Program-made: the position numbers and the translations under genes
Shown: one piece after another, positions 1 to 15,633 of the stretch
Position numbering within the stretch: the first letter of the stretch is position 1
Layout: each line of letters starts with the position of its first letter
DNA from: Ascaris suum
Taxonomy: Eukaryota; Nematoda; Chromadorea; Rhabditida; Ascarididae
Direction of reading: 5' to 3'
Assembly (NCBI GenBank): GCA_013433145.1
Contig: CM024172.1
Coordinates: 10,068,053-10,132,052, forward strand
Length of the DNA stretch: 64,000 nucleotides
Notes under the pieces: generated by a model
Told to the model about the DNA's origin: nothing
The model's input: only the letters and a program-made list of their open reading frames with translations
The model's database searches: none

Positions 1-780
1 TCTCCGGACCTAAGATATCGCCGTTCGACCAGCGTTACCGCTCTCTGAAGTTTACCCACTAGACGACAACACGACATACGACATCACCATAAACCGGGAA
101 TGCGAGAAGTTTCGTCTGGTCGAACTCAACGCAGAGCGGTTCGAGTGCCTTGTCGTCGTATGCGGACTCCAATCGCCAGCAGACGCCGAACACTGATTTC
201 GCTTGCTCAACAGTATCGATGCGGACGCCAACGCGACGCTTAAGGACCTCATTACGGTATACAGACGGCTGGACAATTTCAAGCACGACAACAGGATGGT
301 CGAGAACTCGAGCGCGATTGAGACGGTCACCGTTGCGATAGTTCCGGGCAAGCCGAAACGCTTCAAACGGAAGGCGCTAAAGGAGCAATCTGATCATCCG
401 CTGGATGTGACAAGGCAGCCACACCACGACACTGTGCTGGCAATATGGCTGCATGCGCTTCTTCAAGGAATACCGATTCTCCAACAACAGGTGCGCTGAG
501 TGCGAAAATACAGGAAGCTGCAAAGGCTACTCCGCGTGCAATCGGAAACAACACAAGCAGAGGACCAACGAACGACACCCGCGCTATTAGTAAGACGGCA
601 TACAAAGCGTCACGACTATGACGGACGATCGACAATGGCGGAAGTTGATCAAGCGGCGTCAAGGCCTCATCTAATTATTCTTGTTGTTGTCCGTTGTCCT
701 AGATGGATGTCAATACAAACGACACCTCAATTACTATTCACCCACGAATCGAAGAGCACTAACAGACTTGCTGAATTCTA
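1..780 (+). mobile_element. Ty3/gypsy retrotransposon gag remnant (broken)
   Basis: Relic of a retrotransposon gag, the capsid/nucleocapsid precursor that packages element RNA. Three frames must be followed. Bases 18-59 read SPFDQRYRSLKF, then the frame ends in TAG. Bases about 86-425 read NRECEKFRLVELNAERFE, then LVVVCGLQSPADAE, an in-frame TGA at 194-196, then DANATLKDLITVYRRLDNFK. Bases 435-587 carry a zinc knuckle. The order 'F..RY.(S/C)LK', 'NRECE.F', 'CGLQSP.DAE', 'L.D.....RRL.N.KHD', then Cys/His knuckle is the family signature of nematode gypsy-like gag proteins as I know it. A protease start may lie near 700-760 (MDVNTNDTSI), but it is too damaged to claim. The element is cut by the window edge, so its 5' part lies outside. 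No RT or integrase follows, so it is a fragment. The frame breaks make it non-coding today. Confidence 0.72.
435..539 (+). pseudogene. gag nucleocapsid zinc-knuckle segment
   Basis: The frame reads CWQYGCMRFFKEYRFSNNRC, then AECENTGSCKGYSAC. It fits the double-knuckle form CW.CG..HF...C.....H.C..C...GH...GYC seen after the gag core of nematode Ty3/gypsy elements. Several ligands are altered here, including Tyr for the second Cys, Arg where the first His is expected, and Ser-Cys in place of Gly-His. The segment lies in a different frame from the upstream gag core, and that frame has a TGA at 408-410. It therefore needs a frameshift to join and is inactive. A run of basic residues (RKQHKQR) follows before the stop TAG at 588. 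Confidence 0.6.
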
Positions 781-2240
781 ATATAAGAACTTTAGTTTAT
801 GAGTAAATGACAAATAATTATCCAACAGACAATCGTAGGCAAGCCGACATAATGTAATGATCACATAGTACATCCCAACGTGAAAAAGCTGGCTCGCCTC
901 ATTCATTAAAAGTATCTCAATAGTATGGCTAATATACCACTCTCACTCTGTTTCTTTCTCTCTCTTACAGAACTTGAAATAAAGTACTACAGAATATGCC
1001 GTACCTTTACTACGTAATGCTCGTATGCGTGTTTTTTGTGTAACAAAAAACGACTGATTTCAAGTTGTTGGCATCTTTCCAATGAAGCGCCACAAAAAAT
1101 GGATCATTTTTGGGCTGCAACGTATAACGTGGAACAGAAGATCCTTTAAGCGATATAAATATCACTACCTAAAAGAATGAAATAAATCTTAGTAAAACAT
1201 TACTCGAGAGGTTTTTGTTCAGTTTGCAACCTATTTGCGAGCGTTTTATGGACTGCGCTCTTTATTTATTCTGGTAATAACAATAAGGATTGCTAATAAC
1301 AACTCTCCCACCTTCTCCCCAAAAAAGGCTTTTCACGCTTTCGATAGAAATCACTCATAGATTATCACTTTTTGTCAACATATAGCTGAAAATTGAATTT
1401 CCAATTTGATTTATATAGGTGGGTGGAGGGGAAGGGGAGGAAAAAGTGCTTAGAGGGAAGGAAGGACCGCATACTATTTTTGATATGGCTTTAGTGAGTG
1501 AAATGTGCCAACTTTTTTCCTCGAAGAATTGAATACAAGTTCCACAAAGAATAGAATGTTGAATCGAATGTTTTCTTTCATACGGTGAGGAGCGAACTTA
1601 TTAGCTAGAATGAGCGAAATAAACCAAAATCTTTCAGCTAAGAGAGGTAGAAGAGCTGCAAATTTTAAGATAGGGTACTTTTGAGCTGAAGCACTACAGG
1701 TGAGGCAGCGACTGTTCTACCCACGGCGTTCCCGAATTTACCTGTAAGTAGCTTGTTATGGGAAAGTAGCTCCCAGCATTTCCTTCCTTTCATGCTTGAC
1801 TGGCCATGGACGTTCAATGCTTTCGTCGCAACTTTAATTGAAGCAAACGAGGCAGGGAAGCCGAGGGAGATGGAGGAGGGGGAAGGGGATGGGAGAAGGA
1901 AAGCTAACCCTCTCATCGACATGTGGGAAGCATAGAAGTTCTTCTCCTCTTCCTCCTGATCCCCTGTTCACTGAAATTTCCAGTATCCTGTAGCTGCTCT
2001 CCTATGAGTAGACTTGCGGAAGATGCCCGATAAATGGTGTTTGATGGATTGAATACGACCGCAAACCTCATGTCGGAAAAAGCTCGGCATCAGTTCGATT
2101 TCGTTTACATAATTCCCATAATATGCACTTTTATTTGAAAAGAGAGTAAACTGTAAATGGATTTGCACAAGTGTGCTCACCTGCATTGCGCATCTAATAA
2201 CATAAAAAAAGATAAATAAGCACAAAAAATGTAACGGAAA
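781..2240. other. gene-free stretch
   Basis: Nothing convincingly coding. There is a G-rich patch at about 1421-1475 and a GA-rich patch at 1858-1900. Short frames overlap on both strands at 1665-1935 without splice support. Confidence 0.5.
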
Positions 2241-5140
2241 TTATATCGCTGTTATGATTTGATGATTGAAACAAACGTATCAGTTGTAATGTTATGCAAA
2301 AATCTTTCGTCATAAGAATTTAGCAATCTTTTCAACTCTCTAGATGAGAAAATTCTGGTCACATATTTTTTTCTTTTCTGCAAAAATTCCTTTGTTTTTG
2401 GAATTGACTACAGTTGAAGGAATATAAAATTGTCACGTTTGTTGAAGTTGGGTAAATCGTCTCGAAAAATCCTTTAAAGCGGTGAAATGTTCATTGGCAA
2501 TTGCATCATTCAAAAATATTTCAACAATGGGGGGAAGAATTTTCGCTCTTCTTAAATTGGAATCTCGTTAACGATGTTCATTTTTATCGTTTCATTTTGA
2601 ATCCTCAAATTGATGGATGTGAACTTGAACATAGAAATCAGTGTTATCATATTATCACGTAAAAACATTGCATATATTGAAATAAAGATAGGCGAAAGGA
2701 TCCGATGAGCAAATAAGCACAAAAAATTAAAAAAATTAGGATGATAGGACTTGTTTGTAATGTTGAATAATTTCCTAATAGTGAGGCAAATAAGTAAGTT
2801 CATATAGAAATTTATTATCGTCTAGTTTCAATTGCAGTTGAAAATTTACATATCGCTGCTTTATTTAAGTGAAAGAGAAATCATTGAAAAATAACGAAAA
2901 GCTTCGTACTAGAAAATAAGATAGTAGGACAGAGAGGAACGATTATACAAAGCTAAAGAGAAATAAAAGATTAGAAATGAAGAGATGAGTGAAACAAAAT
3001 AAACGATTGAAATGAATGGAAACGTCACAAAATTGAGCAAACTTTTGTTAGCAATTGAAAGTAGACTGGAGAGAAGAAGCGACGCAGAAACATTTCAGCG
3101 ATCTTAAACGTCTCTCATTAGAACCATCTCATCTCATTCAAAACGTACAAAAATATGATCTCTAACGTCCTGAAAAATCATCAAATGAAATCTCTAAGGA
3201 AGTGAGATTTAATCGGCTAATAAACAGATAGAGACGAACAACGAAAGGGACTTGCATTATAAATCAAAGGCGCTTAATTGCTTACATTCTTGCTTTGTGT
3301 TGCTATTTATTACTTCGGTCTAAAACTCATGACCTCATGATTAGAATTTCATGACTTGTTGGTGCACTTAACTCTTGAAAGGTCCTTTTTTTTTTCATTT
3401 GTTAACACAACACTACTATAAAAGAGTTTTCAAAAACAAGCAAAAAAAGAGCAAATTCATCACTTGCTGCGATATGGTGCAGCAAATGCGAAACGTTTTC
3501 TTTCAAGTCTTTTTTTAAATTGATTTATCAGAAGAATTTAAAATGATTGTCTAATATATATAAATATTTGGTGTTTTATTGATAAATTAAATAAAGCGGA
3601 AGTAATAAAAACAAAAATTAAATGAAATAATTGACTCGAATAGGAAATTCTCTATCGCGATTCATTTCTCTAAAGCAAGAAATAAATTTCTCTCAGTGAA
3701 AATTTTCTCACCAAATACGTTTATGAATATTATTTCATTTCTCAAAGCGGTTAAACAATAAAATTATCATAAATGGAGAAAATATTTTAAAATGAACATT
3801 TAAAAGTATTGAAATTATTAAGAAATCAACGATTCAATATGTAAATTCCGAATGATAATTAGCAAATAAATATGCAAAATGTGCACATTTTATCGAATTA
3901 TTGAGCAATTAGATCGAAGAAGCAAAAAAAAAAAAAACTCATATGAACAAACAGCTATCAATATGGGAATTACTCTTTTAATAATAATTCGACGAATTCT
4001 TTAAAAAAAAAAAAACTTTCATTGCAATACGTTGAATTACAAATGAGGCAAAAATTATGTCGAATTTTATCAATTGACTTTCGTTTTCATAAGAAATTTC
4101 ACTATTCCCGCAGTTGAGGAGATTCGAATCATTTAGAAAGAACGCATATTTTCTACGTCCTTTTTTTCCGGAATTTTTCGCAAAATCTTTATCGCAAAAA
4201 TTTCTAAGATTTTTCGCAAAAAAAAAATTTTTTTTTTCTTAGGAGAATTTACAAAGACCAAATGTGAAAATTTTCCAAATTGGAAAAAATATTAGAAATT
4301 TTTCAAATAAATTTATTCATCCTCAGAAATCATTTCTAAATTTGCAAACAAAAATCTCATATTCTAGAGCATTTAAATGTATTAGTGGGATATGGCTCAT
4401 AAGAGAATATGCAAAATATTTATCACTAATATGGTTCGTTCACCTTATTTAATACTCACTGCATTGAGATACAATCACTAAGAATCCCCTCAAGACGGTA
4501 TGAAATAAATTCGTATTGCTGCATATACATTGAAATAAGTGCTTACAATCTAAGCAATGCTTTGAACTCAATCGGCAAAGAAATTGCTATGATCGCAAAG
4601 CTTTCAGGTCTGTACCACTTTTCTCTTGTCCATAAAGCGAAATTCATCGTAAACGATCATATCTGCGCAATTTTTTTACGAACACATTTGAGTCCGTTCC
4701 ATGTTCATAACGAATAGCAAAACGCAAAACATACTTTTCAGTACGAAACAATAAATGGAAAAATATTTCATTTCATAAAAAAATCGAGGAATATTTTTCA
4801 GTATCCTATCCCCTCGATTATTTCATCAAACAATTTATCAATAATAAAATAAAACTCTAGGCGCTTCTCATATTGAAAAAAAAATACTACTAAAATATAG
4901 CTAAGATTGAATTTAGACGATGAATAGTGTTAAATTTCATAAAGTTCTGCAAAAATTCCACTGAGCAACCACATATTCATTACATTTCATTCGTAAAAAT
5001 TTTTTAATCGAATTATCTGAATCGAAATGGAATTATTCATATAGATCGCATTTACATCAACTTTAGAACTTAAGTTCTTTTACGAACATAAAAAAATTTT
5101 CCAATACGCACAGAAACGAAATCAGTAATAGTCGACCTCA
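2241..5140. other. very AT-rich gene-free stretch
   Basis: Strongly AT-rich with many A or T homopolymers. At about 4197-4243 an A-run is directly followed by a T-run and flanked by CTAAGA and TCTTAG, so the segment can fold back on itself. No recognisable protein on either strand. Confidence 0.55.
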
Positions 5141-9347
<4,207 letters not shown>

Positions 9348-9370
9348 TTATTTATTTATTTATTTTATTT
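9348..9370 (-). repeat. (AAAT)n 3' tail of the non-LTR element
   Basis: On the plus strand this is a TTAT/TTTA run. Read on the minus strand it follows the RT C-terminus and its short 3' UTR. Such simple-repeat tails mark the 3' end of CR1/jockey-type insertions. Confidence 0.75.
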
Positions 9371-10870
9371 CAACGCCCAGAAGTGGGAAAACATGCCAAA
9401 ATATGTAAGGATGAACATCAAGATGGTGCAAAAATTCGTTAAGCTGCATTTCGGAAGAATAGAAGTTCTAGCACTGAGAGCAACAATAACGCGCTCATCG
9501 AAGCGATTCAACGGCAGCTTAATAGCCGAAGGAGTGGGTGCATTAACGATATCGGCGCGAAGTAGATTTTAGACTTCTATAGTGTGAAATCGAGAAATAT
9601 GCACAACACTGCTTGTGCTATAGCATCGTTTAGCGAGTTGAAACGGATGCGCACGTCGACTACGGCGACGGGCAAACTGAAATATTTCTGACATCGGGAT
9701 GTCGAAAACGCCGATTATAATTTTTGAAGAGAAAAATCCAGTCAAATTTGCGCCTGCGATATGCCAATGATTCCAGGTTGGAGATTTTAGCGTGAGAGTG
9801 CAATCAGGTTGATATGGACCACGACAGATTTTGCGGAAAGCGATATGAGTAAAGGTTTCTGGAAATTCCCTAGCAATTTATTATCAAAAGCCAACGAAGG
9901 AGGCCATACTGAAGTTCAATATTCGAAAATTGGTCGATATTAGGAGATGAAGGCACTTCGATAGTGCACAATACATTCGTGCAATCAACCGCGGAGAATA
10001 TAGTCTGCAATTTTCGACGATTCTTCAGCAATAATGAAATACCACAACCTTCAATGAAATTTAGATTCGATTGTAATATTACAGTCACGAACATCATCTG
10101 TAGTAGAAAGAACCTCGTCTCCTAGCCTGAAAAAATATTCATGCCGGAAAATGATATGAAACATATGACGTTTTTCATGGGAAATATTAACTACCACGTT
10201 TTCGAGAAGTTTGCGAATGGATCAAGGTCCCCTTGTAGAATATGGAAATCGTAGGCAGGATCATGCAATGAACGATAAATTTTGAAGACATCAACAATGA
10301 GTTTATTACTGCTCAGAATGTTAACGGAAAAGTCGTTAATGTATATGAGGAACAACACAGAACTCAAGACACTTCCTTGTGGGACATCACTACAATTTGG
10401 AGAGAAATAACTAACTGTCTCCAATTCCTACTTGAAAACTTCGTCTCCAAATAAGAATGCTCTGATGCAATTTAGAAAATAGCCGACGATGTGATATTTT
10501 TCGTTTTCGAAAACAGATTTTCATGCCAGGTCAGATCAAAAGCCTTCGCATAATCAATAAACAAAATTTGGTCTGAACCCTCATATTCAACGCAAATAGC
10601 AGTCGCTTAAATATGAAATAGGTTGCAACATCATATATCGTAAAGGTACGAAGCTGAAGTGGGCAGAGTGCAGAAGGATGTTTCGTTTATAACGACTCAT
10701 TAATGCATTTTTGGCAATTATTTCGAAAAACTTACAAACACAGCAAAGCAGACTAATCCGACGATACCATTCCACTGAGATGATGGGTGGTTTCTTCAGC
10801 AAGGAGGAAACGATCACACACTATCAAGGAGGCGTAAAATATCAACAAGACATGGGACATCGAAGAAACA
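9348..10870 (-). mobile_element. Non-LTR retrotransposon, CR1/jockey-like, 5'-truncated and decayed
   Basis: The minus strand carries the reverse transcriptase of a LINE-type element, which copies its RNA at a nicked chromosomal target. Moving down in coordinate, in several frames: finger region WYRRISLLCCVCKFFE near 10760; motif A FIDYAKAFD near 10550; motif B DVPQGSVLSSVLFLIYIND near 10380; motif C region NKLIVDVFKIYR near 10290, where FADD is expected; thumb segment NFIEGCGISLLLKNRRKLQT near 10050; C-terminal part FDIPMSEIFQFARRRSRRAH at 9640-9700, then HTIEV-stop. The element ends in an (AAAT)n tail at 9348-9370, typical of this class. Frameshifts, stops and the loss of the second catalytic Asp (D to V at 10287-10289) show it is dead. 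Endonuclease and ORF1 are absent, consistent with 5' truncation. Exact clade is uncertain. Confidence 0.85.
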
Positions 10871-13800
10871 TACGACGCCGCTAGAAGATTGCATCTCTCG
10901 AGAATATCTCATCACCTAACACCAATTCAAATGCACAAAGAAAAACGAAACCTATGATTTGTTAGGAAAATAAAATAAGATAGTTTGAAGTTATTAAACG
11001 ATAAGCAACGATTATCACTGAACAAGCAATATATCATAAAGCAGAAGAGAGCAAATATGAATGAATTGCATTAACGAAGAGATAAATGGAGAATTACGAA
11101 ATGAGATTATGATACGATTACACTCACATACATTCATCATAAAAGTATTATCATAATCGATAATCGTTTTGCAATTGATGAAATATTCTTTGATTTGCAA
11201 TGATTTCGAGGCGATATAATTTAATGAAATAATTTCACGATCGGTGATGACTCTATCGGATTAGATTTGAGATGAAAAACTCAAATTGTTTTATATTTCT
11301 ATCGTATCGACAATATTCTTTATTGTTCGATAAGAATTCGAAGATGGAAATATAATCATACGATGAAGAAAGCAAAGAATAAATATGCTTCCTCAAAGAA
11401 ATGAGTAAATTTTCAAGAGAAATGAAAACAAGAAGTTCGAAACAAAAAAAAAAAACGACAACAACTAGAAAGTGGAAAACTCCAAATGATATGGTTGAAA
11501 ATCGTTCGGCACATTTTAGTACTTAAGAAATAGATAAGTACTTTAATAGGAAGATAAGAGTATGAGCGTATCATCACATGTTCTTTGTAGGTATATTCGG
11601 CAACATTGCATATATTCGCAACCGGATGCTTGCATCTTCATTTATTAAAGCAATAAAAAACAACCCTTACATTATGCAATCCATTCATGCTTCTACCAGA
11701 ATAAAAAAAAAATGAAAAACAATAGCATAGTGACTTGCATAAATTGCGGTTTCATAATTCATTTCACTTTACCAGTCAGTGTTATGAATATTCCATAGTC
11801 GATGAAATACATCTAAAAATGCGTTCATATTTCAGTTAATCCGAATATTAGCTGAAATCTTCCAAGAAAAATCTTTTTACTTATAACTCGATTCCCATAA
11901 AATACTTCATGTAAGTCTTTTTTTTTGTTGGTGCCGTTCGATGTTAATGCATGAACTTGAAAGTGAACATGGAAGATTAGTATACTATATATATCATAAG
12001 CATATATCCGCAAGTATGAATCCATCAAAATTAGAGCAAAATAGAACTCATCATAGAACGTCGGTGTGTTTGAGCATCAATGAAAAGTGTAGCATTAAGG
12101 TGGTCGATATGTGAAAGTTCAACACATGAAACACTTTCAATAGACAGCACATGAACTTAAAGAAAAGAAAATAGAGATAATTACGGGAAGAATATATTCA
12201 TTTTCCCATAAATTATACAAGTTTGACTTTGTGTACTTGAACCTATGCTGATAATGAAATGATCTAAAAGCCTTTTTTTTTAAAAATTTCCGTTGCAATT
12301 TCCCAATCGGCGATATGACGATCAGAATTTAATAAGTTTTCGGAACGGAAAGCTTACTTCAACGATGAAGGATGTGAGAAATTATAGTCATCTTGCTCAA
12401 CGCATCAAACTTAATGATTTAACGGTAGAGTTAAACAGCTCTTATGATTGACGTCTTTTTAAGAATGGTGATCGGTGAAAAGAAAAAATTCGGAGGGAAT
12501 GGGGAGGAGAGAAAGGGAAAATAAGAGAAAGATTGAAAACGCAGGAAACTAAAATAAGCCACCCAATCTTGGATGTGAGGTCCATTTCCTAGGCGATGCT
12601 ATTCTAAACAGCCAGGTTATGATTGAAAATGAGCCAAAATATGTCAAAAAAAGAGAAAATACCTTAAAATTGAGCGCTGCGGCCACTGTTCCGATGTGAC
12701 TTCAGAATCTGCGCAGCACGTATCTTTTCCAACTGACCTTCTCGCCTTGCACGTTTCCTTTCAAATCCTCAACTCCCCACCTTTACGAATAGAATGGCGG
12801 CTCTATTTTCAGAGCACACAAGAAAGTTAAAGCAGCAATTCCTCGTTTTGAAACACAACGTTTGGTTCCTCAGAAGTCCTACGAGGAGTACAGCTCGAAT
12901 GCAAGGAAGCAGGGAGGAAGAAGAAGCCAGAGGGGGTGGGGGATGGGGGAGGTAAGCATAAGGTATTGAAAGGACTTAAGTTATGGGGGAGAGGGCAAGA
13001 GGTAAGTATAATATATAAGGTAAATATATGGTAAAGGTACAAGTGAGAGGTATTCAAGCTCATGTAGTGCAGTAGAAAGCTGTTCAACTTTAACATAGTC
13101 CCTCAGTGCACTTTCTGTTATTCCATTCATGTCGCTATCTGAGCTAACCAATTAATGAAAGAATAGCTAAGAATCCAACGGAAATGAATTCTATCCTATA
13201 GCGTCTATCATCGGAAAAAAAAAGCCGATAAGTCGAGATTATCGACAGATGAAGAGCATTTGAAACAATTGAAAAAGTTGGTGGCATCAAATGAAATTTC
13301 CTTTGAGCATTCGTTTCGCGAGGAAAAAAAAATCAAACACATTCATATTATTTTCTACGTTATGAACTATAAGTAGTTAAATATTTAGAATTATTGCATT
13401 TATTTACTTCTCTTATAATCATTTTGATTAATTCCCTCTCATTTCTTCTTCTATATTGTGTCTGATTATTTCTTTTTTTTTTTGGTCGTTTCAAACGATT
13501 GTAATCTCTTTATGTTAGATTTTACCTATCATATCAAATGCAATTACAAAAGTATTTACTCGTATATATTACTAAATACTGTTGAGAGGTCCATATTGTC
13601 AAAAGACATAGTTTTATCTTCGTTTACTTTACTCTCACTATCAATAAACGAATTTCAATAATCATATCGATAAAATAAGAAATGCTTACCAATAAACCAC
13701 TGCCGAAGAAATTATATTCTTGGAAAATTTTTTCGCGATCGTATAACATCTTTTTCTGCATGACTCATTGCTAGCAATGACATTCTATGCTTTTAAAGCA

Positions 13801-14280
13801 CATTTGCCGATAAAGCAACGCAAGCATTTTTATGCGAACACGTTTTCCGTTGCTGACTATTTGAATGCGATGTTGCTAGCATTCTTTTCAAATAAACGCC
13901 CCAACATAAGCGATTCCAAATGAGTTCTTTTGCTCGGACATTTACGCTCACTCCCTAGCAGTGATGCCATGGATATTTGCGCCAGGACTGTTTAGCAGCA
14001 CATTGAGCGGCTTAGCATTCCTGTTACTTCGTTGTATTCTTGCAAGATGGCGCACAAAATTGAAGAGAATGAGAATAATACACACACACAAGGGATAATG
14101 TTCTTAGCTACTGACTATCAATCATGTGAAGTATCATCCCGTAACTGGAATGTTTTGTGGAACAAACGTATGCTGGAGATCACCGACGCAGACTTCCTAG
14201 AGCGCAGCCGTCTGTGCTGAAAGAGGATGCGTGCGAAAAACTGGTTCATTGAGATTTCGACGATGTTGCTTTATCTATCC
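10871..14280. other. AT-rich gene-free stretch
   Basis: Mostly AT-rich spacer. A GC- and purine-rich patch at 12890-13000 gives a proline-rich minus-strand frame that looks compositional. A perfect 16-base palindrome TCATTGCTAGCAATGA sits at 13765-13780. No recognised gene. Confidence 0.5.
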
Positions 14281-14284
14281 ACGA

Positions 14285-14530
14285 CCTCTGCCGAATGCAT
14301 CCGTGGTAGAGTGCTCACTTTAGAGGCACTTTGAAGATCTCGCGACGGCACTGAAGCTTTGATGAAAGTTCTAAGGCTCTATGTAGATCAGTGTGCCCCT
14401 GAGCAAAAGTTGACCCAATTTTGAAATCCGAACTTAAGTTGGTGCAATAAATTTGTTCTCGTATAGGGGTTCCGGAAGTTTCCCACTGTGGCCGCGGTTC
14501 GAAACGGACCCCCATTGTTGAAACTAAAAC
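14285..14530 (+). repeat. possible tRNA-derived SINE remnant
   Basis: The segment CCGTGGTAGAGTGCTCACTT at 14301-14320 resembles a tRNA A-box with D-arm context. It is followed by a GATCTCGCG stretch where a B box would be expected, but that box is destroyed. A second B-box-like GGTTCGAAAC lies at about 14496. Cloverleaf pairing cannot be drawn, so this is not a tRNA gene. It could be chance. Confidence 0.25.
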
Positions 14531-15465
14531 AAGATTCAGAGCAATTTGCGTTTGAAGAAAGAGCGAAATGCAGTGGGGAGAGGTGCTGTGTCTCTCATCT
14601 TTACATATCAACGTTTACCGAACATCTGAATAACCATCGGGGCAAAAACTCAATGAATTTTCGAAATACGATAAAATGCAATAGATATTGACAATGTTTG
14701 TATAATTGGAGATTTCTCGCATGCCACAAGGTTTCTCCCATTTTTCTGAAGCGATTATGCACGATCAGAAGCAAGCAGTCCCTAGTAGCGTTCGGAGTTC
14801 ACCTTCAGCGGAAAGTCGTGCACTCGGATGAATCATAAATTTTGAACTGCCCGGGCAACCGCGATAAAAAAGTTTCTATCCGGCGGGGATTTGCTGTAAC
14901 CAATTGGTCGTCCGTCAGGAAACTCGCCGATGAATCGATGATTTTCGCCATCTTTATGAGGGAATTTAGAACAACCATTAGAAAAGAACACTAAAATAAA
15001 AAGCACATGTCGAGAAGTAAAGCCAACCAATCCTGAGAATATCTCTACGCAGCACACATATGTCAAAAAAGCACATTGCTCCTCACCTCATTTCCCATCG
15101 CTTTTGCCGCATGAAAATAGCCTTCGCTGCATTTTCTTATTCCAACACAACATTGCATTATCACAGTCCCCTCTCACTCGCTACGAAGCGAATATCTTTT
15201 CTTTGTAAGCGGTTCTAAAAATTTTGCTTTCACCTACATATAATAAAGCATGGAACTGCGCCTGGCAAAAATATGCATCATCGGCTTCAGCCACGATTTC
15301 TATAGCAAACGAGTTGCCAAAGATAGGCCAAGAGTGCAACTTTTCGAAAATTTTTCCTACTGCAACTTCCAATGGAAACGATACAACAAAATAGTATGAA
15401 GGATGTGAAAAGTCCTTTAAAAGAATCGCGCGTTTACCAACCTTCCTCCTCCGAGTTCCATATAG
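14531..15465. other. gene-free stretch
   Basis: Frames of 60-80 codons occur on the minus strand (14833-15066, 15181-15372) without recognisable motifs. The sequence directly upstream of 15466 is pyrimidine-rich, ending ..CCATATAG, and could serve as a 3' splice site. Confidence 0.35.
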
Positions 15466-15633
15466 CGGAGCCCGCTGCTCGCGAAGGATTCTGAGAACTC
15501 AAACTTCCCGCGAGGCCCTTCGCAAAGGCGAAAACCTCTCATACCCTCGCGGGAGTATGATGCATCGTTTGACATGGCGGAGCCCCGTTCACTGGATCCA
15601 CCTCCCACACACTATACCCCCTGCTGTGTTTAA
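15466..15633 (+). CDS. candidate terminal exon, unknown protein
   Basis: A GC-rich island in AT-rich surroundings, open for 55 codons and ending in TAA. It begins just after a possible acceptor ..CCATATAG. The peptide reads RSPLLAKDSENSNFPRGPSQ, then RRKPLIPSREYDASFDMAEP, and ends SLDPPPTHYTPCCV. It is hydrophilic and rich in Pro, Ser and Arg, like a flexible cytoplasmic tail. I do not recognise a family. The minus strand is also open here (MGGGSSERG..), so strand choice rests on the splice signal and the more protein-like composition of the plus frame. An exon further upstream has not been located. Confidence 0.3.
   Translation, partial: RSPLLAKDSENSNFPRGPSQRRKPLIPSREYDASFDMAEPRSLDPPPTHYTPCCV

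Noticed and set aside
14495..14510. GGTTCGAAACGG as an intact tRNA gene
   Set aside because: Flanking bases cannot form a T-stem or acceptor stem; treated only as part of a weak SINE trace.
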